NCBI RefSeq assembly: GCF_002836775.1
Contig: NZ_PJAQ01000002.1
Location: forward strand, 28,646-92,645
DNA length: 64,000 bases
Reading direction: 5' to 3'
Source: Colwellia sp. 12G3
GTDB taxonomy: Bacteria; Pseudomonadota; Gammaproteobacteria; Enterobacterales; Alteromonadaceae
The position numbers were made by a program, and so were the translations under genes. Positions 8,351 through 17,321 of the stretch are shown here, piece after piece. Under the pieces are notes generated by a model. It saw only the letters and a program-made list of their open reading frames with translations. It was not told the origin of the DNA and did no database searches. Every line of letters starts with the position of its first letter. Position 1 is the first letter of the stretch.

Positions 8351-8908
8351 ATGGAAAAACGTTTTATTACCGCGCAAGAATTATTAGAAGATTCTTTTCG
8401 TGTAGCCGCTAAAGTATTTGAAGATGGCTTCCGCCCTCAGTTTATCGTGGGTATCTGGCGTGGTGGTGCACCTATTGGTATCGCTGTTCAAGAGTACTTC
8501 GACTTTAAAAAAGTAGAAACAGATCACATTGCTGTTCGTACGTCGTCTTACTACGGTATTAACCAGCAAAGTAAAGAAATTAAAGTTCACGGTTTACATT
8601 ACATTATTGAAAATGCTAACTCAGGTGATGGCTTATTAATTGTTGATGATGTTTTTGACTCTGGACGTAGCATTCAAGCATTAATTAAGCAGTTAAAAGA
8701 AAACATGCGTAATAATATGCCTGAAGATGTACGTGTAGCTTGTCCTTGGTATAAGCCTCAAAACTCAAAAGTAGATTTTGCACCAGACTACTTTATTCAT
8801 ACTTCTGATGAGTGGTTAGTATTCCCGCATGAATTATCTGGTTTAACACCTGATGAAATCATCAATGGCAAAAAAGATTTAGCAAACATTCAAGACTTAT
8901 TAGTCTAG
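8351..8908 (+). CDS. Phosphoribosyltransferase, purine (hypoxanthine/guanine) type
   Basis: A 185-aa type I phosphoribosyltransferase. The PRPP-binding signature LLIVDDVFDSGRS is at about residues 95-107, with FIVGIWRGGAPIGIAVQ (about 31-47) forming the first loop and the PPi-binding region. The C-terminal hood contains ACPWYKP and DEWLVFPHEL. The family in gammaproteobacteria is usually annotated as a hypoxanthine or xanthine-guanine salvage enzyme that transfers the phosphoribosyl group of PRPP to a purine base in the cytoplasm. The exact base cannot be read from sequence. The gene is monocistronic, with a terminator right behind it, and is the first core-type gene after the island. Confidence 0.85.
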   Translation: MEKRFITAQELLEDSFRVAAKVFEDGFRPQFIVGIWRGGAPIGIAVQEYFDFKKVETDHIAVRTSSYYGINQQSKEIKVHGLHYIIENANSGDGLLIVDDVFDSGRSIQALIKQLKENMRNNMPEDVRVACPWYKPQNSKVDFAPDYFIHTSDEWLVFPHELSGLTPDEIINGKKDLANIQDLLV

Positions 8909-8936
8909 CTACTTTGCTTTACCGCTGAAGAGTTAT

Positions 8937-8971
8937 AAAAGGGCATGTTCTTTGGATATGCCTTTTTTTTG
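8937..8971 (+). terminator. Intrinsic terminator after the phosphoribosyltransferase gene
   Basis: A GGGCAT ... ATGCC stem with a loop of about 11 bases is followed by T8 (8963-8970), 30 bases after the stop codon. Confidence 0.75.
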
Positions 8972-9168
8972 CCTGATAATAAAAAATTACTTTCATATTC
9001 TGGGTTTAGTGAGGTTATTAATAACGTTATTTTCCTTTCATTTATCTACAACCACGCTACGCTCTTTCTTAATGATTAATTAGTCGCAACTTCAATTCCC
9101 TGTGATTCTCCTATGAATGACTCTTACACCCTGAATCGATTTAAAAACCAGTTAAATTTAAATAAAAC

Positions 9169-9182
9169 TTGATCTATATCAA
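9169..9182. promoter_or_regulatory. FNR/Anr box upstream of the gbsR-like gene and cytochrome bd operon
   Basis: TTGAT-CTAT-ATCAA is a perfect match to the FNR consensus TTGAT-N4-ATCAA. It is centred 53 bp before the ATG of the regulator gene that heads the cytochrome bd genes. Its TTG can also be read as a weak in-frame start codon, which is unlikely. An oxygen-responsive FNR-type protein controlling a high-affinity oxidase is well known in gammaproteobacteria; the assignment here is by motif. Confidence 0.7.
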
Positions 9183-9228
9183 TATAGGTTTAAACTTTCA
9201 GAAATTACTGAAACATCAGAACACTCAT

Positions 9229-9774
9229 ATGATACTTACTACAAAAATAGAATCCTTCGTAATGCATTGCGGCGAAATGGGCAGTCGTTGGGGCTTTAAT
9301 CGTACTGTTGGTCAAATGTATGGCTTGCTGATTATTCATGAAGATGCTTTAACTGCGATAGAAATTTCTGAAGCTCTTAATATCTCTCGCGGTAATGTCA
9401 GCATGGGCATTAAAGAACTACAGTCTTGGCGTTTAGTGCAGGTTCAGCATAAACCAAAAGACAGAAAAGAGTATTACTCGCCAGCGGGATCAATTTGGGA
9501 AATGGCTACGCGCGTATTTGAAGAGCGTCGTAAACGCGAAGTAGATCCAACCCTGTCACTGTTACGCGATAATTTATTAGATGAACCGGCTAATCAAAAG
9601 GAAGTGTATGCTCAAGAGAAAATGCACGAGATTCATGACTTACTAGAGACAGGCACTCACTGGGCAAGTGAACTACAAAGCATGAGTCCAGACAAACTTA
9701 AGACCCTAATGAAATTGGGTTCTGGGGTAAGTAAAGTTATCAATTTTAAAGATAAATTCATTAACAAAAACTAA
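9229..9774 (+). CDS. GbsR/MarR-family winged-helix regulator
   Basis: Residues 1-110 form the winged-helix domain of the GbsR family: CGEMGSRWGFNRTVGQMYGLL, then an ALTAIEISEALNISRGNVSMG helix-turn-helix, then the wing KPKDRKEYY. The C-terminal half is helical and probably a dimerisation arm. The frame opens earlier at a TTG (9169), but that codon is part of an FNR box and the family's conserved N-terminus begins at this ATG, giving 181 aa. Cytochrome bd genes start 94 bp downstream on the same strand. A regulator of this type next to cydAB is common in marine gammaproteobacteria, and it probably controls that operon. Its ligand is unknown. Confidence 0.85.
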   Translation: MILTTKIESFVMHCGEMGSRWGFNRTVGQMYGLLIIHEDALTAIEISEALNISRGNVSMGIKELQSWRLVQVQHKPKDRKEYYSPAGSIWEMATRVFEERRKREVDPTLSLLRDNLLDEPANQKEVYAQEKMHEIHDLLETGTHWASELQSMSPDKLKTLMKLGSGVSKVINFKDKFINKN

Positions 9775-9868
9775 GTTAACAATTCATTTTTTTTATAAAT
9801 CACTGAACATTCTCAATTTACAGCCAAGCATTTAACCAATTGTAAGTAGTAGGCTAACGGAGTCCATT

Positions 9869-11242
9869 ATGTTTGAAACACTCATGCTGTCACGCATGCA
9901 GTTTGCAGCCAATATCAGTTTTCATATTCTTTTTCCGACAATAACCATAGCGCTAAGTTGGTTTTTGTTTTATTTCAAATTACGTTTTGTTCAAACTGGC
10001 GAGCCGGTTTGGATGCGCGCCTATCGATTTTGGGTCAAGATATTCGCTATCACTTTTGCCATCGGCGTAGTTACTGGCATTACCATGTCATTTCAATTTG
10101 GCACTAACTGGCCTAAGTTCATGGAAACAGTTGGTAATATTGCTGGGCCGTTATTAGGTTATGAAGTACTTACGGCCTTTTTTCTTGAAGCGGGCTTTCT
10201 CGGTATTATGTTATTTGGTATGAACCGGGTTTCAGCAAGAGTACATACTTTAGCTACCCTTATCGTTGCTATTGGCACTACCTTATCTGCCTTTTGGATT
10301 CTAGCGCTTAACTCTTGGATGCAAACGCCACAAGGTCATGAAATGCGCGATGGTGTTGCTTTTCCTGTTGATTGGTTAGCGATTATTTTTAACCCATCAT
10401 TCCCCTATCGTTTATCGCATATGGTTGTTGCATCGGGCTTAACCGCTGCCTTTTTAATCGCAGGCATCAGTGCTTATAGATTACTAAAGGGTGATGATAA
10501 AAAAGCGCCTAAATTGACCTTAAAAATAGCCTTAACGGTAGCAATGGTTTTAGCACCACTGCAAATTTTTATTGGTGATATGCATGGCCTAAATACCCTT
10601 GAACATCAACCACAAAAAATTGCCGCCATGGAAGGTGTTTGGCATACCGAAAAAGGCGCTCCGCTATTACTTTTTGCCATTCCTGATGAGCAGAACAAAA
10701 CTAATCATTTTGAATTGGCTATTCCTAAGATGGCAAGTTTCATTTTAACTCATGATCTTGAAGGTGAAATTAAAGGCTTGAATGAATTTGAGGGGAATCA
10801 CCCTCCGGTAGCACCATTGTTTTTCGCCTTTCGAATTATGGTCGGTGTGGGTATGTTAATGCTCATTATTTCTTGGCTGAGTCGAATACAACTTTGGCGT
10901 AATAAGCCTTTGCCAACATGGTTATTAAAAGTATTAGTTGCTATGTCTTTCTCTGGCTGGTTAGCAACGTTAGCTGGCTGGTATGTTACTGAAATTGGCA
11001 GGCAGCCTTGGCTAGTTACCGGTATTTTAACCGTTAAAGACGCTGCCACTGATATAGCACCGGGTAATGTGGCTTTATCACTGTCTCTTTATCTTATTTT
11101 GTATGTGGTGTTAATGACCGCTTACTTACATACGATATTTACTATGGCAAACCGTGCTGTTGAAATTGAAGAAATCACCGATGATGAAAAAGTTAAACCT
11201 GTGGTTCATTCAACGCCAATAAAGGAGAGTAATTATGTTTGA
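9869..11242 (+). CDS. cydA: Cytochrome bd (CIO-type) quinol oxidase subunit I
   Basis: A 457-aa polytopic inner-membrane protein that oxidises quinol and carries the b558, b595 and d haems. Family marks are MQFAANISFHILFP near the N-terminus (haem ligand His), YEVLTAFFLEAGFLGIMLFG, the AFWILALNSWMQTPQG segment, YRLSHMVVASG (His ligand region) and GWYVTEIGRQPWLV near the C-terminus. Length and the short periplasmic Q-loop fit the cyanide-insensitive CioA branch rather than the longer E. coli CydA. AACGGAGT precedes the ATG. The stop codon overlaps cydB by 8 bp, so the two are translationally coupled. Probable control is by FNR and the upstream GbsR-like protein. Confidence 0.93.
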   Translation: MFETLMLSRMQFAANISFHILFPTITIALSWFLFYFKLRFVQTGEPVWMRAYRFWVKIFAITFAIGVVTGITMSFQFGTNWPKFMETVGNIAGPLLGYEVLTAFFLEAGFLGIMLFGMNRVSARVHTLATLIVAIGTTLSAFWILALNSWMQTPQGHEMRDGVAFPVDWLAIIFNPSFPYRLSHMVVASGLTAAFLIAGISAYRLLKGDDKKAPKLTLKIALTVAMVLAPLQIFIGDMHGLNTLEHQPQKIAAMEGVWHTEKGAPLLLFAIPDEQNKTNHFELAIPKMASFILTHDLEGEIKGLNEFEGNHPPVAPLFFAFRIMVGVGMLMLIISWLSRIQLWRNKPLPTWLLKVLVAMSFSGWLATLAGWYVTEIGRQPWLVTGILTVKDAATDIAPGNVALSLSLYLILYVVLMTAYLHTIFTMANRAVEIEEITDDEKVKPVVHSTPIKESNYV

Positions 11243-12233
11243 AGCTGATTCACTGGCGGTAATTTTTGTTTCCCTAATGGGCTTTTCATTATTGTTATAC
11301 GCCATTTTAGATGGTTATGATTTAGGTGTGGGTATTTTACTCCCCCTAAAACAAAAAGATGATAGCGATACTATGATTGCCTCCATTGGCCCTTTTTGGG
11401 ATGCCAATGAAACCTGGCTTGTCTTAGCGATTGGTTTACTATTAATTGCTTTTCCAGCAGCCCATAGTCATATTTTTAAAGAGCTCTATTTACCCACTGC
11501 CGTGTTATTAATTAGTTTGGTATTACGCGGCGTAGCTTTTGACTTTAGAGCAAAAGCCGCATTTAGCCACAAACCTACTTGGAATAAAGTATTTAAAGTG
11601 GGTTCGTTACTCGCAGCAATGAGCCAAGGTTATATGTTAGGCATGTATGTAATGGGCTTTGAAGAGACCTTAGCCGCTTATACCTTTAGTCTACTCAGTG
11701 CTTTTGGTGTAGCGGCTGCTTATGCGTACATTGGCGCGTGTTGGTTAATTATGAAAACCGAAGGAGCATTGCAAGTACAAGCGGTTAACTGGGCTAAAAA
11801 GACCGGTCTTATTTGTTTTGTTGGGGTTATAGCTGTTTCTGCGGTAAACCCCTTAATAAACCCTGATGTTTACGCTAAATGGTTTGCTTGGCCAACGACC
11901 TTATATATATTACCTTTACCGGTATTATGCTTTGCCTTATTTGTTTATAGCCAAATTCAGTTGAAACAGTTGCCAGCCATGGATGATAAGGGCTGTTGGC
12001 GACCATTTGTTGCTGCTGTCGTTATTTTTGCCTTGTGCTTTTTTGGTTTGGCTTTTAGTTTCTTTCCCTATATTGTGCCAGGAAAATTAACTATTTGGGA
12101 ATCAGCTGCTGCGCCTGAGTCACTTAGCTTTATTCTATGGGGAGCAATAGTCGTTGTGCCTGTGATTATTAGTTACACCATTTTTTCCTATCGTGTATTT
12201 TGGGGCAAGGTACAAGAATTGAGATACCATTAA
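11235..12233 (+). CDS. cydB: Cytochrome bd (CIO-type) quinol oxidase subunit II
   Basis: A 332-aa membrane protein with about eight to nine predicted helices. It opens with LLYAILDGYDLGVGILLPL and the GPFWDANETWLVLA motif, both diagnostic for CydB/CioB. It pairs with the product of the overlapping cydA gene to build the oxidase. AAGGAGAG lies ahead of its ATG inside the cydA end. I saw no CydX-like short frame between the stop and the terminator 60 bp later, which fits the CIO branch, where CydX is often absent. Confidence 0.93.
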   Translation: MFEADSLAVIFVSLMGFSLLLYAILDGYDLGVGILLPLKQKDDSDTMIASIGPFWDANETWLVLAIGLLLIAFPAAHSHIFKELYLPTAVLLISLVLRGVAFDFRAKAAFSHKPTWNKVFKVGSLLAAMSQGYMLGMYVMGFEETLAAYTFSLLSAFGVAAAYAYIGACWLIMKTEGALQVQAVNWAKKTGLICFVGVIAVSAVNPLINPDVYAKWFAWPTTLYILPLPVLCFALFVYSQIQLKQLPAMDDKGCWRPFVAAVVIFALCFFGLAFSFFPYIVPGKLTIWESAAAPESLSFILWGAIVVVPVIISYTIFSYRVFWGKVQELRYH

Positions 12234-12292
12234 CGGTTATATCTAAGTATATTTTTTAATTATCTTCTCAATTAGCTTTTTCATTAGATAAT

Positions 12293-12329
12293 AAAAAAGC
12301 ACATTTAGTGATACTAAATGTGCTTTTTT
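12293..12329. terminator. Bidirectional terminator between cydB and the FKBP gene
   Basis: A long perfect stem (AAAAAGCACATTTAGT with ACTAAATGTGCTTTTT, loop GAT) is flanked by A and T runs. It can end both the rightward cydAB transcript and the leftward FKBP transcript. Confidence 0.85.
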
Positions 12330-12369
12330 AATTACCACTCTACGGTGACCCGCGCGTTGGGCTATAGTT

Positions 12370-12421
12370 TATGCCTTATGCCTTATGCTTAAACTTAGAC
12401 TTAAACTTAAACTTAAACTTA
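12370..12421. repeat. Short tandem repeats abutting the FKBP stop codon
   Basis: Two tracts lie side by side: a TATGCCT heptamer repeated about 2.5 times, then a CTTAAA hexamer (one unit CTTAGA) repeated about 5-6 times. The second tract runs into the stop codon of the leftward FKBP gene at 12419-12421. Slippage could extend or alter the 3' end of that gene. Confidence 0.7.
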
Positions 12422-12892
12422 GTTTATCGCCAGTAATTCAACATCAAATATCAATAATGCACCAGGGCCTATTTTTCCTGCAGGCTTATTGCCGTAACCT
12501 AACTTTGACGGAATATAAAAACGCGTTTTTTCGCCCACAACCATCAACTGAACACCTTCGGTCCAACCTTTGATAACTTGATTCAAACCAAAGCTAATAG
12601 GCTCACCTCTGTCTACTGAACTATCAAAAACAGAGCCATCAAGTAAAGTGCCATGGTAATGTACTTTAACTTTAGAGGAAGCACTTGGGTGCTCAGTGCC
12701 ATCACCTTGAGTGAGTACTTTATATTGCAAGCCTGAAGCCGTTTCAATAACCCCTTCCTCACTTTTATTAGTCGCTAAAAATTCAAGACCTAATTTAACA
12801 TTCAACATGGCCGCTTCTTTGTTGCCACTTTGGCGCATGATAAAAAAGATAAAAACAGCTATTATTATGCCTAGTATTAAAATTTTACTCAT
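12419..12892 (-). CDS. FKBP-type peptidyl-prolyl isomerase with N-terminal membrane anchor
   Basis: A 157-aa protein. Residues 1-20 (SKILILGIIIAVFIFFIM) form one uncleaved membrane helix or signal anchor. A short linker and the FKBP domain (about 50-157) follow: ASGLQYKVLTQGDG, VKVHYHGTLLDGSVFDSS, GWTEGVQLMVVGEK, RFYIPSKLGYG and a final LIFDVELL, the usual active-site landmarks. The domain most likely faces the periplasm and helps fold exported proteins. The anchor lacks a lipobox Cys. The gene is monocistronic and runs leftward into short tandem repeats and then a terminator. Confidence 0.9.
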   Translation of the reverse strand: MSKILILGIIIAVFIFFIMRQSGNKEAAMLNVKLGLEFLATNKSEEGVIETASGLQYKVLTQGDGTEHPSASSKVKVHYHGTLLDGSVFDSSVDRGEPISFGLNQVIKGWTEGVQLMVVGEKTRFYIPSKLGYGNKPAGKIGPGALLIFDVELLAIN

Positions 12893-13061
12893 TCAATCAT
12901 TACCTTATACTGTTGTTTAACTAGAATACATGCTACTTAATTTCTCACTAATTTACTAGTTCAAAGACCTTCATTTCTATTATTAACTTCGTTGTAAATG
13001 GCTATTTTCCATCTATTAGTTCACGAAAATAAACGTTGCTGTATTTATAAATAAGTAACAA

Positions 13062-13106
13062 AAAAGCCAAACATAACAGATTTAGTATCTGTTATGTTTG
13101 GCTTTT
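13062..13106. terminator. Strong terminator hairpin, 19-bp stem
   Basis: AAAAGCCAAACATAACAGA pairs perfectly with TCTGTTATGTTTGGCTTTT around a 7-base loop. It sits 67 bp beyond the end of the leftward secreted-protein gene and probably ends the sigma-factor operon. Confidence 0.85.
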
Positions 13107-13172
13107 AAAGTAACAGTAATTAAATAAATCTAACTAGGCAGGCCTAATTTACCTAAAGATTAACTTATTAAG

Positions 13173-14162
13173 TTAAAACTGATATTGCTCGGCTTTGGCT
13201 AGCAATTTTTTAGCCGTCAATTTACTATTGGCGCAAGCGTTAATATCTTTTTTATTAAATACCAAAATTTGGTCTTTGAATCCTCGGCTTTGCTGGCTGC
13301 CTGCACCTTTAATGATTAAGCTAACATATTCCTCACTTGGAACTTCTCGTAAACCATTCCCGTATAAACAGAGGGTTTCCACTAAAGCGCTACTCAGTGC
13401 AAAAAAATGTTCCTTTCTTGCTTTGCTTTGAGCAATTTGTTGCGTTTCTCTCACCTTATTTAACTCAGTAACTTTTTGCTCAAGCTTGGTTTTATTATTA
13501 TTCAAAGCTACTCGTTCTACTTCAAGCTTTTTAAGCTCTGTAGTTAGCTCTTCTTTTACCTTTTTCTCTGCACGTTGTATCTGGTACTCAATATCTTTAC
13601 GTTGTCGGTCAATATCACGCATTTCATAGGCAATATCACGTTGCTCACTACGCAACTCTCTAGCACCTTCTCGTTGTTGCTCAAATACTTCAATAACGTG
13701 TTCAAATTCATCTTCATGCTCTTCAAAATCTATAACAAAATCTTCATTATCTGAAATAACTATTCTTTCATTACCATGAACACGAGCAACAGGAGCTAAC
13801 GGTGCTACTCGAGCCTGAGGCGATACTGGAGGTAATGGTGCGACCATTTGAAAAAATTGTCGATGCGAGGAGCCACCGTGAGCAGAGTTGATAGTAAAAA
13901 TGGCTCCCTGCCCTTGCAAATAGACACTATCAATTGAACGAATCAATGACTGACGTGAGTTTTGCGATACTTTAGCCGATGACAACATAATGTCATTCAT
14001 AATAGTTAATTGCTTGTGCAAATCATCATAGTTTTTATCCGCGCCATGAGCACTAAATGCGAGTAATAATGCAGAGCTTATTAGTGCTATTTTTGCTTTT
14101 ACTTTTACTTGAGTAATATTACTGCTCGAATTTTGTTTTTTTATTAAGTTTGTTACTTTCAT
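13173..14162 (-). CDS. Secreted coiled-coil protein of the ECF sigma operon, 329 aa
   Basis: Unrecognised family. The N-terminus has a basic stretch and then a signal peptide (IALISSALLLAFSAHGA, cleavage near residue 40), so the mature protein is periplasmic or surface-exposed. A Pro-rich segment (about 107-125) and an acidic stretch (DNEDFVIDFEEHEDEFEHV) lead into a long charged coiled coil (about 160-250). A C-terminal domain with two Cys follows (TLCLYGNG, INACANS). It is third in an operon after an ECF sigma gene and a membrane protein gene, 94 bp downstream of the latter. It could be a target or sensor of that sigma system. This is inference from position. Confidence 0.75.
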   Translation of the reverse strand: MKVTNLIKKQNSSSNITQVKVKAKIALISSALLLAFSAHGADKNYDDLHKQLTIMNDIMLSSAKVSQNSRQSLIRSIDSVYLQGQGAIFTINSAHGGSSHRQFFQMVAPLPPVSPQARVAPLAPVARVHGNERIVISDNEDFVIDFEEHEDEFEHVIEVFEQQREGARELRSEQRDIAYEMRDIDRQRKDIEYQIQRAEKKVKEELTTELKKLEVERVALNNNKTKLEQKVTELNKVRETQQIAQSKARKEHFFALSSALVETLCLYGNGLREVPSEEYVSLIIKGAGSQQSRGFKDQILVFNKKDINACANSKLTAKKLLAKAEQYQF

Positions 14163-14256
14163 TATAAATTCCCTTGTGTGGATAGTACTAATATTTGTTT
14201 TATTTGCTTAAATTGGCCAAGGCTTACTTAGCAGTATTAAGTGGTAACCACCCAAC

Positions 14257-14961
14257 CTAACCTTTATAGTTCAATAACTTAGTTGAGTTAGTGTCGCTGC
14301 TTTGCTCTAGCCCAATTTTTTGAAAACTAATCTCTCGTTCAAGTTGCTGGAATTTAATTTTCTGTGTTAATTGTTCATCTTGTCGTTGTGCATTAAAGAA
14401 ACTAATAAAGTCACTCATATCTTCTTTACGCTCTTTTCTCGAAGCACCAATAACATAGCCTGCTAAGGCAAGGTTATTGCTCTGCTGCTGTGTACTCATA
14501 TCTACGCGGTAATTGGCTAAAATAACTTGTTGCTCCGCGGCAAATTCACGTAATTTTAAATCCACCAAGGTTTCGATATCTTTATTGTCCTGGTTTGCTA
14601 ATGAGCTAGTTAATTGGGCAGCTACCTTCTGCTGAACTTGTTGTTCAATTAAGGCTGCTACTTGCTGATCAAATAATTGTTTATCAAAGGGTTTACCCTG
14701 CATAAATGTCATTGTTATGGTGATAGCAAAGGCTGAGCACGCCATTGATAATGCGGGAACACCCAACCACACTCTCCAATTAATTGAATGACCTTGAGTT
14801 GTGCTTTTTTCAGTTTTAAAATGCTGTTCAAAAGCTTGCGCTCTATGCCAATCAGGCACCTCTTGTTCTATTTCAACGCTAACTTGATGAGCAAGGCTTT
14901 CGCTAAATAATGCTCTGTCGTGTTCACTCATTCGAGCATCAACTGATTTTTGTTCAGACAT
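14257..14961 (-). CDS. Single-pass membrane protein, probable anti-sigma factor
   Basis: A 234-aa protein with no strong family match. Residues 1-60 are cytoplasmic in character (SEHDRALFSESLAHQV...VPDWHRAQAF). One membrane helix follows at about 66-88 (WLGVPALSMACSAFAITITM), then a Gln-rich coiled-coil C-terminal half. The start overlaps the sigma-factor gene by 8 bp, the usual arrangement for an ECF sigma and its anti-sigma. An N-terminal sigma-binding segment plus one membrane helix fits that job. A canonical zinc-binding HxxxCxxC motif is not visible, so the pairing rests on context. Confidence 0.65.
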   Translation of the reverse strand: MSEQKSVDARMSEHDRALFSESLAHQVSVEIEQEVPDWHRAQAFEQHFKTEKSTTQGHSINWRVWLGVPALSMACSAFAITITMTFMQGKPFDKQLFDQQVAALIEQQVQQKVAAQLTSSLANQDNKDIETLVDLKLREFAAEQQVILANYRVDMSTQQQSNNLALAGYVIGASRKERKEDMSDFISFFNAQRQDEQLTQKIKFQQLEREISFQKIGLEQSSDTNSTKLLNYKG

Positions 14962-15523
14962 ACTCCACCTCTACTTTACTAATTGAATCATCTGTTAATT
15001 GCATTTTTAATTTATCGAGTGCGCTATAAAGTTGCGATTTTGCCGTATTAGTAGATATGCCTAACTGCTGACTAATATCTTCAAAAGTACATTGTTGGAA
15101 AAACTTGAGCTCCACCACTAACTTTTGTTTTACCGGTAAACTCTGCATTGCTTCTAATAAGGCACTGCTTTGTTGCTGAATGTGTAAATCTTTCTCTAGA
15201 CACACGGTGTCTGCATCTTCTTGCTCAGGCACATCATCAAGTGATTGCATCGGTCGTTTTCGTCGGTAAAATTCTAGACAACGATAATGAGCAATTTTAA
15301 ATAACCAATTTTTAAAAGGACATTCTCCTCTAAATTTGTCTAAATTTTTAAATAACGCGATAAAAATTTCTTGCATCAAATCCATGGCATCTGTCGGGTT
15401 ATTCACCATACGTAATGCGTAGTTATAGAGATTTTTCTCATAACGCTTTACCAGGGTTAACCAGGCAGATTTTTTCCCTTTTAGCGCTTGGGCTATGAGC
15501 GTTTCATCGCTTTTTTCAAACAC
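14954..15523 (-). CDS. ECF-type RNA polymerase sigma factor
   Basis: A 189-aa sigma-70 family protein with only regions 2 and 4. Region 2 covers about 10-75: YNYALRMVNNPTDAMDLMQEIFIALF, then KFRGECPFKNWLFKIAHYRCLEFYRRKRP. Region 4 covers about 125-180: LPVKQKLVVELKFFQQCTFEDISQQLGISTNTAKSQLYSALDKLK. It directs polymerase to a small regulon, most likely including its own operon. It is first of three leftward genes, followed by a membrane protein (overlap 8 bp) and a secreted coiled-coil protein. The signal is unknown; envelope stress is a reasonable guess from the exported third product. Confidence 0.9.
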   Translation of the reverse strand: MFEKSDETLIAQALKGKKSAWLTLVKRYEKNLYNYALRMVNNPTDAMDLMQEIFIALFKNLDKFRGECPFKNWLFKIAHYRCLEFYRRKRPMQSLDDVPEQEDADTVCLEKDLHIQQQSSALLEAMQSLPVKQKLVVELKFFQQCTFEDISQQLGISTNTAKSQLYSALDKLKMQLTDDSISKVEVEYV

Positions 15524-15831
15524 AAAGGCTCCTATTTATAGTTATTATTAGCATTGTGATTATGTCATCATCGTTAACATAAACTTCATTCTTACTTAGG
15601 TTCTACTATAAAGTAGTGTTGGTTAGCAAAATAGTTTGGAAATTTTATTTTTATTTTTATATTATTTTCATTGGATATCTACAACATCACTTTACCTGCG
15701 CTTTATAACTAAACTATGTACATAAAAAAAGCCCTTTACCGAATAATACGGTAAAGGGCTTTTTCATAACTATGCGTTATACCTGATGCACATAGCTAAC
15801 AGTGATAACTAACAAACAGAGTGTTCGGGAA
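15524..15831. other. Intergenic region with bidirectional terminator (15724-15764)
   Basis: A 15-bp stem (AAAAGCCCTTTACCG with CGGTAAAGGGCTTTT) flanked by A and T runs ends the leftward alcohol dehydrogenase transcript. The remaining 200 bp, next to the sigma gene, should hold its promoter; a GAACCT word at about 15583-15588 on the minus strand is a possible ECF -35 element but weak. No gene seen. Confidence 0.6.
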
Positions 15832-16842
15832 TTAAAACTTCATCACCACACGACCCGTTATGTCGCCATTAATCATGTCCTCAAAAATGTCATTAATATC
15901 TTCGAGTTTCTTTTCAATGGTAATCGCTTTTACTTTCCCCCGAGCGGCAAAGTCCAAACACTCGATTAAGTCTTTACGTGTACCAACAATAGAGCCAATA
16001 ACACTAACGCCATTAAGCACAGTATCAAAAATAGGTAATGGCATATCTTCAGCAGGTAAACCAACTAAAACAAACTTACCGCCGCGACGAATGACCTTAT
16101 AACTTTGCTCAAAACCGCTTTTACTCACCGCTGTACATATGCTGGCATGCACACCACCCGTTTCAGCAAGAACCCTCGCGACAACATCATCCTGCTTAAA
16201 GTCTAAACAAAGGCTTGCACCAAGTTTTTTGGCAAGCTGTAATTTTTCAGTGCCTGTATCAACGGCAATTACATTTAATCCCATGGCAACGGCATATTGC
16301 ACTGCCAAATGCCCTAATCCACCAATACCAAAAATTGCGACCCATTGGCCTGGTTTTGCGGTAGAGACTTTAAGTGCTTTATAGGTAGTAACGCCTGCGC
16401 AAAACAAAGGTGCGGCATCAACATAGCTAATGCCATCAGGTATTTTAACCACATAATCGCCATCGGCTTTACAGTACTCGGCATAACTGCCATCTACTGA
16501 GTAGCCCGCGTTTTGTTGGGATAAGCATAAATTTTCATCTCCCGACAAGCAGTAATCACAATAACCACAAGCACTATACAGCCAAGGAATACCGACACGG
16601 TCACCTAGCTTTAAATGTTTAACCTGTTCACCTATTTCAACTATTTCACCAACCCCTTCATGACCCGGCACCAATGGCATTTTCGGTTTAACGGGCCAAT
16701 CACCGTGGCACGCATGTAAATCGGTATGGCAAACGCCACAAGCATGGACCTTAACTAAAACTTCTTGATTAGTAATGGTCGGCTTATCAAGTTGCTGAAT
16801 TTCTAGTTTGCCCTTAAATTTATGATTAACTGCTGCTTTCAT
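15832..16842 (-). CDS. adhP: Zinc-dependent alcohol dehydrogenase, AdhP type
   Basis: A 336-aa medium-chain dehydrogenase that interconverts primary alcohols and aldehydes with NAD(H) in the cytoplasm. The catalytic zinc site shows in [16 protein letters not shown] (about 34-49) and PGHEGVGEI. The structural zinc loop is [15 protein letters not shown] (four Cys, about 92-106). The Rossmann motif is [11 protein letters not shown] (about 172-182). An AGGAGTT Shine-Dalgarno precedes the ATG. About 75 bp upstream an ATCAA half of an FNR-like site (16915-16928, other half poor) may give weak anaerobic control. It is a single gene with its own terminator. Confidence 0.92.
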   Translation of the reverse strand: MKAAVNHKFKGKLEIQQLDKPTITNQEVLVKVHACGVCHTDLHACHGDWPVKPKMPLVPGHEGVGEIVEIGEQVKHLKLGDRVGIPWLYSACGYCDYCLSGDENLCLSQQNAGYSVDGSYAEYCKADGDYVVKIPDGISYVDAAPLFCAGVTTYKALKVSTAKPGQWVAIFGIGGLGHLAVQYAVAMGLNVIAVDTGTEKLQLAKKLGASLCLDFKQDDVVARVLAETGGVHASICTAVSKSGFEQSYKVIRRGGKFVLVGLPAEDMPLPIFDTVLNGVSVIGSIVGTRKDLIECLDFAARGKVKAITIEKKLEDINDIFEDMINGDITGRVVMKF

Positions 16843-17082
16843 AGTTGAACTCCTTTTTCATTAATGATTGGGTATAGCAAATAATTCATTGTAAAACCTC
16901 TGCTCAATGAAATAACGACATAGATCAATGATTGACTAATAAAAGACCAAGAAAATAACAATTTTTAGCATGTAAGGTGCTTAAATAGAAATAAGAAGAA
17001 GTTAAGGTGGGAAAAACACAAAAATATAATAAAAACTTAGTAAATGGTAAAAAGTATGTTTAAAATAGGGGGTTAGTACTAT

Positions 17083-17202
<120 letters not shown>

Positions 17203-17321
17203 GCTCTAATAGCCAATATATTTTTTCTTTAAACGCCTAAAAAGAAAAAGCCCCAGTACCGAATATTAATTCAGTAGTGGAGCTTAAAATTTCCATGGCA
17301 ATTAAATCAACAGCTATTTAG

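Noticed and set aside
9169..9228. TTG start that would extend the GbsR-like protein by 20 residues
   Set aside because: The TTG is part of a perfect FNR box, the extension is not family-like, and the ATG at 9229 matches the expected N-terminus.
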